Assembly: GCA_012932865.1 (NCBI GenBank)
Contig: SAXG01000007.1
Span: 124,001 to 188,000 of the forward strand
Length of the DNA stretch: 64,000 nt
From: Amylostereum areolatum
Lineage: Eukaryota; Basidiomycota; Agaricomycetes; Russulales; Stereaceae
Direction of reading: 5' to 3'
The position numbers and the translations under genes are program-made. The notes below the pieces were generated by a model. The model did not search any database, was not told the origin of the DNA, and saw only the letters and a program-made list of their open reading frames with translations. How positions within the stretch are numbered: position 1 is the stretch's first letter; every line of letters begins with the position of its first letter. Shown piece by piece: positions 56,201 through 64,000 of the stretch.

Positions 56201-57277
56201 GTCGATAGCATGGTCCCATGGTCGTCGGTCAGGAAGTCGCTCGGAGGTTTTCTTGTCGAATACAGGCGCAAAGTCGCGGTACGGCGGGGGGACTAAGTCT
56301 TCAAAGGTTTGCGGGCGTGCGTTCTCTTTCGAATGCTCTGCAAGCTCCTGCGCTTTTGTAAAGCCCGCGCGGATGGGTATTGCATCTGGATTAGGACCAT
56401 CGGTTTCAGGGAGGATTCCGGCGCGGCGTAGTCCATTGATCTCCCAGTCTCGGAATACCATGGGCCGCTCGTCGTCGTCTTCAGTGAAGAGTCGTGCGGG
56501 TAGAGGGGAGCGATGGACCGTGCGGACGCGAACACCTTTGACTCTGCGTGCAGGAATAACATAAGTGGGGACTGGGGTCCAGGACACATATGCCGGCTCT
56601 GGGAAGGGATCGTCCACGACGAGAGGTGTCCTCGGGGTTTTACCTGCTTCAACCTTACGCTGTGATTGGACCAATGATGGTTTCCGTGGCTTGGTTGCGA
56701 GGTTCGTCACAGGAGGTTTGGACAGAGTGCACGAGGGAGGGCAGCGGAGCATGTCAACACGGTCTCGTTGCCAGTCTATGGTGGGATTGTGCTCGTCGAG
56801 CCAGTCTGTTCCAAGGATCATGTCATGATCGCCGATGTCGGTGATGAAGAACTCAGCTTCTTCCTCATGGTACGCCCTTGAATCTTGCGAGTATATCCGG
56901 ATCCGCTGGGTCGTTGTGTCGCGTACCCAGCCCATGACGTTCTCGGTGCCATCCACATTACGCACGGGGAACGGGTTTTCTAGTTTTCTTGTGGTGAGCT
57001 TCTTGCGTTCAACGAAGCTTCGGTTCAGGATAATTCCTTCTGCGCCGCTATCAAGCAGCGCGTCTGCGTCGATTTCTCTTTTGGTAACTCGTCCGATCAG
57101 CTTGACTTTGAGCGTGATCGATGGTGTTTGCCTGTTCTTGGTGACAGTAGACAGATACAAACACGGGGGATACGATTGCTCACAGGTATGCATGGATGAT
57201 AATACAGCGAAACGATTCGACGATGATACCAAAAGTCCTTTGCCTCCACCAGACGACGCGACTGGGGGGTGTTTCAA
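53186..57277 (-). CDS. pol: Pol polyprotein of element C2 with chromodomain
   Basis: The frame is entered by -1 shift at the gag end. Domains in order: aspartic protease (ADALLDSGAEGIILN), RT (KMDVRWGYNNVRIK, VIIYMDDILVF), RNase H (YLVEVDASDFATGGILS, IYDKELLAIIRALEAWRHYL), HHCC (HESPLAGHPGRFK..CATCQSTK), integrase (STDFIVELPD, SDRGPQFAGQVM, HPQTDGQTERENQ) and chromodomain (IQYLVKWAGYPDSENTWLP). All catalytic acidic residues are present with no internal stop. The frame crosses the polypurine tract and ends 68 nt inside the 3' LTR. The same frame is also open upstream over gag, but that part is a shadow of gag. Confidence 0.9.
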   Translation of the reverse strand: MKHPPVASSGGGKGLLVSSSNRFAVLSSMHTCEQSYPPCLYLSTVTKNRQTPSITLKVKLIGRVTKREIDADALLDSGAEGIILNRSFVERKKLTTRKLENPFPVRNVDGTENVMGWVRDTTTQRIRIYSQDSRAYHEEEAEFFITDIGDHDMILGTDWLDEHNPTIDWQRDRVDMLRCPPSCTLSKPPVTNLATKPRKPSLVQSQRKVEAGKTPRTPLVVDDPFPEPAYVSWTPVPTYVIPARRVKGVRVRTVHRSPLPARLFTEDDDERPMVFRDWEINGLRRAGILPETDGPNPDAIPIRAGFTKAQELAEHSKENARPQTFEDLVPPPYRDFAPVFDKKTSERLPDRRPWDHAIDMKDGFEPKPCKIYPLSPSEQIELDTFLDDHLKKGYIRPSKSPQASPFFFVKKKDGKLRPVQDYRELNKGTVKNEYPLPLISEIVDRLKGAEIFSKMDVRWGYNNVRIKEGDEWKAAFKTNRGLFEPTVMFFGLMNSPATFQAMMNELFKDLIDSGKVIIYMDDILVFTRTMDEHRAIVRQVLQRLQDNDLFLKPEKCVFEQDSVEYLGLIISHDKIAMDPVKVAGIQDWPTPRTVKDVQSFLGFGNFYRRFIKDFSKVARPLFDLTKKDCTWDWSTDCQTAFDALKAAFTSSPVLVMPDPKKPYLVEVDASDFATGGILSQKGDDGHWHPVAYLSKALSEPERNYDIYDKELLAIIRALEAWRHYLEGAPDTVEIWTDHKNLEHFKTAQKLSRRQARWALFLTRFDFSLVHKPGISHRPDPMSRRPDHKDGVENDNKERVLLDPKYFQVRATRPGAVTSLGDVELRRRIRDCKTKDIEVVQALDAILRNGPRTLVKNLQEWNYEEGLVLFRGKVYVPADDELRRDIVKMYHESPLAGHPGRFKTYELVSREYWWPGMSVFVRDFVAGCATCQSTKTQSSRPHVDMIPNEVPDRPFGVISTDFIVELPDCEGYNAVNVVVDRLTKMVVTTPCTTKITSDGTADILFDKVYRHYGLADKIISDRGPQFAGQVMRTLNEKLGIKSALSTAYHPQTDGQTERENQNLEQFLRVFCNYRQDDWVKWLPFFEFSHNSRTHAATGKAPFEVLYGFLPKMYPSVNPSSKVPAVEERLRQLEEVRQEIRASLALASDLMKHYNGDTISKSTLFAIGDKVWLEGKNLKMTRPKAKLAAKRFGPFEIVDVISPVNYRLKLPKTWRIHPVFHASLLTAYKETTAHGPNYEQPPPDLVDDEEEYDVEDIIDSKPTRNKKGIQYLVKWAGYPDSENTWLPRSSLSKVTDMIDAFHKHHPNAPRPVCSLGISFDDFLASTLADDIALQAKARLKGGVMSRIAPFLSSFADLVHATCHGT

Positions 57278-57283
57278 AAATCC
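57274..57283 (-). promoter_or_regulatory. Gag-pol shift motif of element C2
   Basis: Minus-strand GGATTTTTGA at the gag stop. Pol is open in the -1 frame. It differs from the C1 motif by one base and is a weaker slippery heptamer (GGATTTT). Confidence 0.45.
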
Positions 57284-58299
57284 TGCGATTCCAGGATGTC
57301 CTTCAACAGCGCTACTGCCTGCTCCTTGCCTTCCGCGTCCAGATCCTTCAGCTGGCGAGTGATCGCCGCGATGGTTTTGGATGGGTCGGGAGCTGCTTTC
57401 GCAGTGGATGGAGCCGTGTTCGTCGGCAGGGGAGGGGCCTTGGACCCAGTCTCTACTGCGCCCACCCGTCGCGCGCTCGAGTCGCGGTTGGGGCAGTCGC
57501 GAGAGACGTGACCGGCTTGTCGACACATGAAGCACTTGCCTTCGCGCATCATCTTTGCGCGCTCGTCGTCCGTCAGCTTTGCAGGGCGGGTCGAGGTGTT
57601 GGTGAAGGCGCCGACTCGGCGCGACGAGGAGTCGTTGGTCGAACCGTTCGAGGTGAGCGCGACAGCCCCCTTGGACTGACTGCTCTTCCTCTCCGGGTTC
57701 TCTTCGAGCCACTGGTGGTTGATGCGGCGGGCGCGCTCCTTCCACTCCGCGAGCTTGGTGGGGAACGGGTACGACAGGGCCACCTGCTTGCCGAGGTCAC
57801 GCTGCAGTCCCTTCTTGAAAAAGTGGATTAGCGCCTCGTCGTCGTACGCTGACATGGTTGCCAGCATCTCAAACTCGGTGATAAAGTCAGTGACGTCCCG
57901 GGTGGTCATTGCGAGCTCGTTGATCTTACGCTGAGCCTCTATCTTCGGATCGACGGGCACGAAGTCTTTGCCAAACCTCTCGAAGAGCTCTTTGTAGGAG
58001 CTATAGTGGAGTGTGGGGGGCGTGGGGTCGAGGGTGTCGGCGTCTTCCTTCTCGTCTTCGTCGGCGAAGAGTTCCATGCGGCGATGCGTGGCCCAGGCTT
58101 TCGCTGTGTCGTCCTCCATCAGGCTGAGGAGGAGCATCATCTTGGCGTCATCTGTGGCATAAACATCCTTGTTAACGCGCAGGAACATGCGGAGCTCGAG
58201 GGAGAACTGGAGGGTGTCGCGTCTATCGCCTTTGAATGGCTTTGGCTTGGGGCCGATCTCCCGCTTGGAGACGGCAGGTTTGGATTCGGCGTCGGACAT
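57274..58299 (-). CDS. gag: Gag polyprotein of element C2
   Basis: From the first in-frame ATG 58299 (MSDAESKPAVSKREIG) the frame runs 341 aa to TGA at 57274. It has a capsid region (KPKPFKGDRRDTLQFSLELR, FVPVDPKIEAQRKINEL, DVTDFITEFEMLATMSAYDD) and a CCHC zinc knuckle (CFMCRQAGHVSRDCP). The frame is open without Met from 58890 down to this ATG and looks coding there (DWYFDDRDEQPYVEES, VEDEVEEAEEHRRETLRRLDQ), so the native N-terminus is probably longer. The end reads CAG GAT TTT TGA, like the C1 gag end. Confidence 0.8.
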   Translation of the reverse strand: MSDAESKPAVSKREIGPKPKPFKGDRRDTLQFSLELRMFLRVNKDVYATDDAKMMLLLSLMEDDTAKAWATHRRMELFADEDEKEDADTLDPTPPTLHYSSYKELFERFGKDFVPVDPKIEAQRKINELAMTTRDVTDFITEFEMLATMSAYDDEALIHFFKKGLQRDLGKQVALSYPFPTKLAEWKERARRINHQWLEENPERKSSQSKGAVALTSNGSTNDSSSRRVGAFTNTSTRPAKLTDDERAKMMREGKCFMCRQAGHVSRDCPNRDSSARRVGAVETGSKAPPLPTNTAPSTAKAAPDPSKTIAAITRQLKDLDAEGKEQAVALLKDILESQDF

Positions 58300-59508
58300 C
58301 TTGTCGAAGGGGAGGGGGACGGTGAGGGATTGGGCGAGTTCTTGATCAAGGCGGCGTAGAGTTTCTCGTCGGTGTTCTTCTGCTTCTTCAACTTCGTCCT
58401 CAACTTGTTTTGCGACAAGGAAGTCGGCGGGGGTGAGGAATTGCTGGTTATGATGCCACGACCAGTGATCTTGGACGGGACTGAACGAAGTGGGCTGCCA
58501 CTCAACTACTGATCGTCCTGGGGTTCCGTTCTTGTTCCGTCTATAGGCGTACCACTTCCCAGTTGTGTCGTTGTGGTTGATCCCTTCTGGGACTTCAATT
58601 ACAGTACGTCGACGGGGTGGGGGCGAGTTGGTCGGAGGGGGGTTCAGGAAGCGCTGTAGAACGTCCGCAGCGGTGGCAAAATCCGATTCTTCGACGTAGG
58701 GTTGTTCGTCGCGGTCGTCGAAGTACCAGTCTCGACGTTGCCGGTTTGGTTCGTCGTGTAGCCAACGTACGGATTCCTTAGTCTGCTGCGAGGTGAGGAT
58801 ATAGTATTCTTCGGGACAGTAGTCTCGAAAGACGCCTGGGGGAAGGTTCGGGGTGGGGGGACGAGGGGCTGTGGAGGACGTGATGATGGTCTAGAAGAAG
58901 TCCGCCGCGATGGGGCGACGGCCGAGGAGTTTCTTGGTGAGGTAGCCGGCTTTTACTGCCTGGCGGATCTTATGTTCGTGGTGGCGGCGACGAAGGGTCT
59001 TACCCTTGATGGTGGGACGGAGGACTGGTGGCGGGGTGGATTCGGGGGTCCGACGGTTAAACTGGGAGACGGAGGTGAAACTGGTTTGGAGGATCGGGTT
59101 GGGGGCGTCTTGGATGAGGTATGTGTGGTAGGTGGGGGCGTGGAGGGTGAATTCAAGGCGTTCGAGATCTACGTTGATGCACGTAGTGATCCGGACGTAT
59201 AGGGCGAGGACGACAGTACCGTGATCCTTGTGCCACCTCCACTCGAAGATGCGGAAGTTGAGACCGTGCGCGGTCCAGGGATCTTTCTTGCAGAGGTTCT
59301 GTACGGGGACGAGGCAGTTGACGGTGACGGCGTCGGACCAAGGGTAGGGGAGTGGTGCGTCGTCGCCGGGGGTGATCGGCTTTCCGTTGAACGGGAGGAA
59401 GACCGGTGCGTTCGGGAGGTCCGTGGTGGGAGTTTTAACGTCGTAGAGACGGCAGAGGTAGATGGAGAGAGGGGTGCGAGGTAGGCGTAGGGGTAGACTG
59501 TCCAGGTG
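58300..59508 (-). other. AUG-less ORF0 and gag extension of element C2
   Basis: In gag frame the sequence is open from the inner LTR edge (59508) to a TAG at 58891-58893 (205 codons), and again from 58890 into gag (197 codons before the ATG). Neither part contains Met. The translation looks real: SIYLCRLYDVKTPTTDLPNA, FRIFEWRWHKDHGTVVLALY, LEFTLHAPTYHTYLIQDAPN, and after the TAG GVFRDYCPEEYYILTSQQTK. Either the TAG is a mutation, or ORF0 and gag are joined by readthrough. The start of translation is unexplained. Confidence 0.5.
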
Positions 59509-59926
59509 TCAGAAACGCAGTTTATGAGACCGATGAACCGCCTAAGTCGCGACGATGAGAGGAGCGAGAAGAAAATAGATTTGAGAGTGCCGGGGTCTAG
59601 GGTAGTGCAACGTGCGCTACAGTACCGTATGACGAGATGGACAGTCTAGGGAAAAGGGAAGAGAAACACTGTCCTTATATACAAGTGGGAACGATGGTGC
59701 GATGCGATGCGATAGTGGTGCGAGCGGGGGGAACAATAGGAAAGGAGTCATGGGGCGGAGGACGAAGGTCCGGAGCAGTGATGTCATAGATAAGGATGCG
59801 GAACCCCGCTCGGAAGTTCGGGCAATGACGTCGTTGAAGCATGTGATGCAAGGGAAAGTCATGTGCCGTGACACGTCGCGTGTACGAGGTCTGCAAACGA
59901 AGAGAGAAATGGAGCGATCCGTGACA
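59507..59926 (-). repeat. 5' LTR of element C2
   Basis: 420 bp with a TATA element on the minus strand (reverse of ttatatac, 59675-59682). Followed on the plus side by the target duplication CCTCA at 59927-59931. Confidence 0.9.
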
Positions 59927-59931
59927 CCTCA

Positions 59932-62707
59932 CGGGTCGATGCGGATGGGGTGGACCAACGTAGAAGGAGCCCCGGAGATCTTTGTCCCGGAGGATTTTAG
60001 GCCTTTTCTCCTTGTGAACGGCGAGAAGGTCTACGACACTATCAAGGATCCTGAAAAGATGTCCTGGGACAGTCTCCAGCGTGCTTTGCCGCGTTGGACA
60101 AGAACCGCAGACCCCTTACGCATGTTGCGATACCAAGGAAAGCAGCACGACGAGCCCTGCAAGCCTGTTGCGCTCAATCGTCGCTACTGGCATCCTCACG
60201 GCAGCCACGTCGATACCCATCCTATCAAGACGCCTAAACCGCCCGCACCCCAGGTGGATCCACCCCTTCCCGGGGGCCTGCCAGCTACGACCACCGGAGT
60301 ACGTCCTGCCCCTCCTCGTACGAATATAGGTGCACCGACCCTCCCCCCTCCCGTTGTCGAGCTTCGCCAACTGTTTGCACCGTGCTCCTACCACGGATGA
60401 AGGTCCTGTACATCCCAAGGTAGGACCGCCGAAGAAGGCCCGACGTTTGGAGGTGACCGGACGGACACAGCGAGTAGAGAGCCCAGCAGCGTCCACGGGA
60501 TTCGACGACCAGGACTACGTTGAAAATAGGGCTGCCGATGGAGAAGATTCTGATGAAGAGGCCCACAACAACCTCCCCAGACCTGTCATTGCGTCGCTCG
60601 ACACCGCAAATATGATGACATCTGCCGACAACGACAACGACTCTGGAGACTTTTCCTTGTCAAGCAGCTGGCCTGGCCCGCGGATACAAGACGAGTCAGG
60701 ACCGGGATACAGAGCGTGGTGGAATCGGGTCTCCGGCGGTAACCAGACCCTCATGGACCTTGTGGAGGTGGCGTTTAAGATGCCGGTGAGCATCCTGTAC
60801 GATCTTTCCGGCGTATTTCTCACCATGGTGTCGAGTAGGCAAGGAAGTCTGACGACGACTGTCCCGTCGGTGAGGATTTTGCCTTGTGGGTCCCCGACGA
60901 CTTCCAATACCCATGGATTGAAGAAGGTTACCAGAAGATCGAGGCTATCGCCCAGTTGCGTCGGTGGGTCGCGCAGCGCCCTTATCTGGATGACCTTGGG
61001 TACGCAGGCTTCGCACATCTCCACGCGTTTCTGCGTGTCACGGTGATTTACCACCACGACCTTCGGGCACGTCAAACCCTTGGACACAACCCCACGGTCA
61101 CCATGCAGAGCGCACACTGGGTCCGGGCCATTATGAAAGCAGGCCATGTCATGGACGATCCCGATCTTCGCTGGATTGAAGAGGAATGGGATATCTGTCT
61201 AAAGTTCCTGACCAAATGCCTGCGACTGTGGGCGTGGCCAGGAGTTGGTCCCATGGGGCGTCCAGGTACTGAGGAGGAGTACCTCCTTTGGTTGCACGAT
61301 GCCCCCAACTTTCACCGGGCGGTCAAGTTGATCATGCAGGTTGAGGTGCGTTTCTTCCGCCTTATCATCTCTATCGCGCGTCTGACGGACATCTTCCAGT
61401 CTACAAAAGCGCAGATCGACCTTTACATGAAGCATCGCCTTGCTCTGCATCCGGGAGATTTCGGATCCTGGGAGTATAGACAGGCTGGACTACCTCCCGA
61501 TACCCACAGGAAGGCCAACGCCGTTCGGATGCTCATCGACGAGTCTACTCAGGCTAGCTGGGCTCCGGGGGGGACCTTCGGCGGTGTAGAGCTTGTCGTG
61601 GAGTATCTGCTTCGCTCGGGGGCAGCTGCTCGGGACTGTTTACTTGTCGTTAATCAAGCCGAACTGGAGTCGACATGGAGCGACTTAACAAGGTCAACTA
61701 TAGACGACTCATGTCTTCGGAGGGCATTCCCCAGTGCGGTGGAAGTCCTTGGCAAGCTCGATGACGGATGGAGGCGCCTAGTCTCCGACATTCTCAAGGC
61801 ACATCCTTCCCTCGAGCCACAACCCGGGCGTCGTGCGATGGAAAAACGAGCTGAACGCCCCCGTCCATCTCCACGAGTGCCGTCCCCATCCCTCCCTCCT
61901 CCGCCCCAAGCTCCTATACGGAGGGCGCCACCACTCCGGCTTCCACTTCCCGCACCATCCGCCCCCAAACCAGTCGTCCCCAGGAAACAACGCACTCAAC
62001 CAGGAACATCTGCGCGTACTGCACTGCAGGTACCAAGCATACCCCCCCCACCATCCATGTCCTTGGCCCAGATCGCGCTTGCGGCCAAAGCTCCGGTCGA
62101 AGGTGGATCCAAAACAGGGCAATACTTTGTCGGACAGGCCGCGTTGTCCACCCAATTCACCGTCAATAGGCGGAAGGGCAGTGGCGGGAAAGGTGGGACG
62201 GCCAGCTCCCCGGAGGACACAGCAGGTTTCACGAAAGCTGAACTGGCGGAAATGGAGGAAGACCCTGATGCGGACGAGGAAGAACCCCCCTTGGAAGAAC
62301 GCGCTGCAAGAGCTCCGCCACCTACCACTCCTTCTCCCGCCGAGAAGCAATTGGGACTTATACAGCAGGTGCGAGCTGACATTGTGGAATCGGATGGGGA
62401 TGAGGATGAGGGGGGACTACGGGATGCAGGACCAGAGGGGGTGAATGGGGGCATAGTGGACGAGGTCCCCGGCCCAGTGGTGCGCCCCGGTAAACGGAAA
62501 GCGGCCCCTGTGCGTACTGGCCCACCGAAGAAACGGAAGAAGGTTGCAGCCCCCAAGACGAACCCTACTGGGCCTCCCCGAGGAAAGAAAGCTCCTGCCC
62601 GACAGGTGGCAACAGCGTCTCCTACCAAGATAGGCACCAGATCAACCACAGAGGGTGTCACCACTCGTTCGAAGGCAGGCCAACGGAGGAGGTGGGACAA
62701 GCTTTGA
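59932..62707 (+). pseudogene. Island gene U4, 3' part
   Basis: This is the continuation of the gene interrupted at 52833. It reads IFVPEDFRPFLLVNGEKVYD, ALPRWTRTADPLRMLRYQGK, then, across introns that keep frame (about 60352-60418 and 60785-60834), VGPPKKARRLEV, GYRAWWNRVSGGNQTLMDLV, FALWVPDDFQYPWIEEGYQK, AHWVRAIMKAGHVMDDPDLR and VKLIMQVEVRFFRLIISIAR. The C-terminal third is disordered: Pro-rich, acidic (EEDPDADEEEPPLEER) and with nuclear-localisation-like clusters (GPPKKRKKVAAPK), ending TGA 62705-62707. A nuclear DNA- or chromatin-associated protein is a reasonable guess, not a recognised family. The joined intron set is my reading. Confidence 0.5.
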
Positions 62708-63424
62708 CGGGGTAATTGTAGACTATTTTGCGTACTTTACCATCCTTTGAAATACCTTTCGCCATAGTGGGTTTTCATTTGTTACATTACTCAATTTACC
62801 TTACATTTTTTAAAGAAATAAATCACCTAATTGTCTACCCACTTCTAACTGGGAAACAAGTCTAGGGCAATTGATCCGGGGGCGCACCACCCCCGGGAGC
62901 GGTGTCATCTCCATATATCCGGGGGTGTCTCCCAAGGGTTGGCTTTCGCCGTTGGCCCACGGATTATGCACACGCCCCTGGAGAGTGATTGTGTTGGCCC
63001 TTGTGAGCTTGTTTCATCCAGGATCTGTTTCGGTGTCTGTGGAGACCTGTTGGAGTATGATTAGAGCTGATGTAAAACCGTGTATCTATCACTGGGTAGT
63101 AGGAGGCTAGCTCAGCCCCCTTCTGTTTCACTCCAAACATCCGTCCAACATGCCACGGTCCGACTTTCCATTCACACCAGTCGCAAGATATGCATACATC
63201 GATTGTGTCAAAGGTATAAGTACATCAAGAAAGAGACCTAAGGAAAACGTACGAATTCAAACCCTAAGAGAAGCAAGCAAAACCAGAAAACCTGCGTCAA
63301 AGCATACGCGGCAAAATGTACAAGTCAAAAGATACAGTGCAAAACGTACGAGGCTAAACGTACGTGTCCAAACGTACGTGTCCAAACAAAACCGCGCAAA
63401 CGTACATACAAGTCCATGCCACCA
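62708..63424. other. AT-richer spacer with short direct repeats
   Basis: No gene is seen. It holds two cccgggggt-type GC blocks (62876-62930) and a short tandem of acgtacgtgtccaa at about 63357-63384. Confidence 0.4.
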
Positions 63425-64000
63425 CTACCCCGTCTTCTTTGCAGCCTTGTCGTCCTTATCCTGTTGGCGGGTTCGGCGATCCGTCGGCCGAGGAGGGCGG
63501 GAGTTTCGCGTGCGCCGACTGGGACCCGCCACCGGCTGACTCTGAGCGGAGGAGGGAGAACGGGGGCGGGGAGCGAGAGGTGAGTCCGGGCGGAGGACGA
63601 ACGGGTCCTCTCGCTCTTCGTCATCAGCCGTGGTGGGAGGTGGAGCGGTGGGAGGTGGAGCGGTGGGAGGTGGAGGGGTGGGAGATCGCGACGGCGTTGG
63701 GGATGGGCTGCTGGGGCCGGGGTGGGTCACGGTACTCGCGAACGAGATTGGCTGGATGTACATGCTCGGCGTGGTGAGCGACCCGGGCGACAGGTTGTAG
63801 GGGTGAGGGGGAGCGGCCGGCTGGGGCACGACAAACCGATGGAGGGGCGTGGACATCGAAGGGAAGCTGGCCGTCGAAGTGACGGGCCACTGGTCATTGC
63901 CGATGGGGACGTTGAAGGGGGGATGAGGGGGAGGTGGTGGGGTGGGGGTCGAACGAGGGAGGGGGTCCGGGCCGCACAGGTCCTTGGTGCACCGCTCCAT
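63425..64000 (-). CDS. Proline-rich protein of unknown function (right edge)
   Basis: The minus-strand frame is open from ATG at 64000, the very last base, down to 63425, 191 aa. It is almost all Pro/Ser/Thr with an acidic patch (ADDEEREDPF) and a basic tail (SRRTRNSRPPRPTDRRTRQQ). Repeated TAPPPTAPPPT units match the ggaggtggagcggtgg repeats in DNA. It may continue past the window. Its composition resembles the disordered parts of retroelement accessory proteins. Coding status is moderately likely. Confidence 0.35.
   Translation of the reverse strand: MERCTKDLCGPDPLPRSTPTPPPPPHPPFNVPIGNDQWPVTSTASFPSMSTPLHRFVVPQPAAPPHPYNLSPGSLTTPSMYIQPISFASTVTHPGPSSPSPTPSRSPTPPPPTAPPPTAPPPTTADDEEREDPFVLRPDSPLAPRPRSPSSAQSQPVAGPSRRTRNSRPPRPTDRRTRQQDKDDKAAKKTG

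Larger units (their letters stand above)
52834..59926 (-). mobile_element. Young Ty3/gypsy chromovirus (element C2)
   Basis: Two 420-bp LTRs (52834-53253 and 59507-59926) start TGTCA and end TGACA and differ by a single base that I can see (aatagattcgagag versus aatagatttgagag). The 5-bp target duplication CCTCA is perfect. The element reads leftward: AUG-less ORF0, gag, pol with chromodomain, then a polypurine tract (AAAGGGGGGGTAA, 53254-53266 on the minus strand). Pol is uninterrupted. Near-identical LTRs and open frames indicate a very recent insertion, here into an exon of gene U4. Confidence 0.9.

Noticed and set aside
59617..59874. 85-aa ORF inside the C2 LTR, duplicated in both LTRs
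   Set aside because: It is present only because the LTR is repeated, has no domain, and lies in U3/R.
62876..62930. cccgggggt blocks as terminal repeats of the KDZ island, paired with 40597-40610 and 40775-40790
   Set aside because: Similarity is only 9-10 bp, occurs in both orientations, and similar GC runs occur elsewhere; no target duplication was found.

Overview
The window looks like genomic DNA of an Agaricomycete (mushroom-forming basidiomycete). Introns are short (about 45-70 nt) with consensus GT..AG ends, exons of the ordinary genes are GC-rich, and several families are typical of Agaricomycotina: a multi-pass membrane protein with an IGDSIVLWRACVVW-type motif, KDZ transposases with CxC2 cysteine clusters, a TET/JBP-like dioxygenase, chromodomain Ty3/gypsy elements, and a tyrosine-recombinase retroelement.

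Positions 1-12.3 kb are ordinary gene-dense genome: a multi-pass membrane protein (-), a decayed copy and an intact copy of a Pga1-like ER protein gene (-), an orphan protein-kinase-fold gene (+), an alpha-ketoglutarate-dependent xanthine dioxygenase (-), nucleolar GTPase NOG2 (+) and enolase (+).

From 12.5 kb almost everything is mobile DNA. A DIRS/Ngaro-like retroelement with split direct repeats (12530-18959, -) ends where a 3.7-kb terminal-inverted-repeat DNA transposon with an intact transposase (18961-22672) has inserted. A short host-like island follows (second orphan kinase, quasi-palindromic satellite, one unknown gene). Next come a CxC2-KDZ transposase gene (about 25.5-29.2 kb, -) and a second KDZ remnant. 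A degenerate chromovirus (30106 to about 40000, +) follows; it has two pol lesions and about 3.2 kb of extra sequence, with accessory reading frames, between pol and a truncated 3' LTR.

The 41-63 kb interval holds genes of unknown function around a second CxC2-KDZ transposase (44.4-48.5 kb, -) and a TET/JBP-like dioxygenase (49.4-50.7 kb, -). A large plus-strand gene (51517-62707) in the same interval is split by a very young chromovirus (52834-59926, -) with near-identical 420-bp LTRs and a 5-bp target duplication. The most interesting candidate system is this KDZ + TET/JBP + accessory-gene island: a transposase next to a putative DNA-base-modifying enzyme. Its boundaries could not be fixed by eye.

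A second unusual point concerns both chromoviruses. Their gag reading frames stay open back to the 5' LTR over 800-1200 nt without any AUG, and both join gag to pol at a GG(G/A)TTTTTGA motif.

All intron positions are read by eye from reading frame and splice consensus. No homology search was run, so family names rest on recognised motifs.
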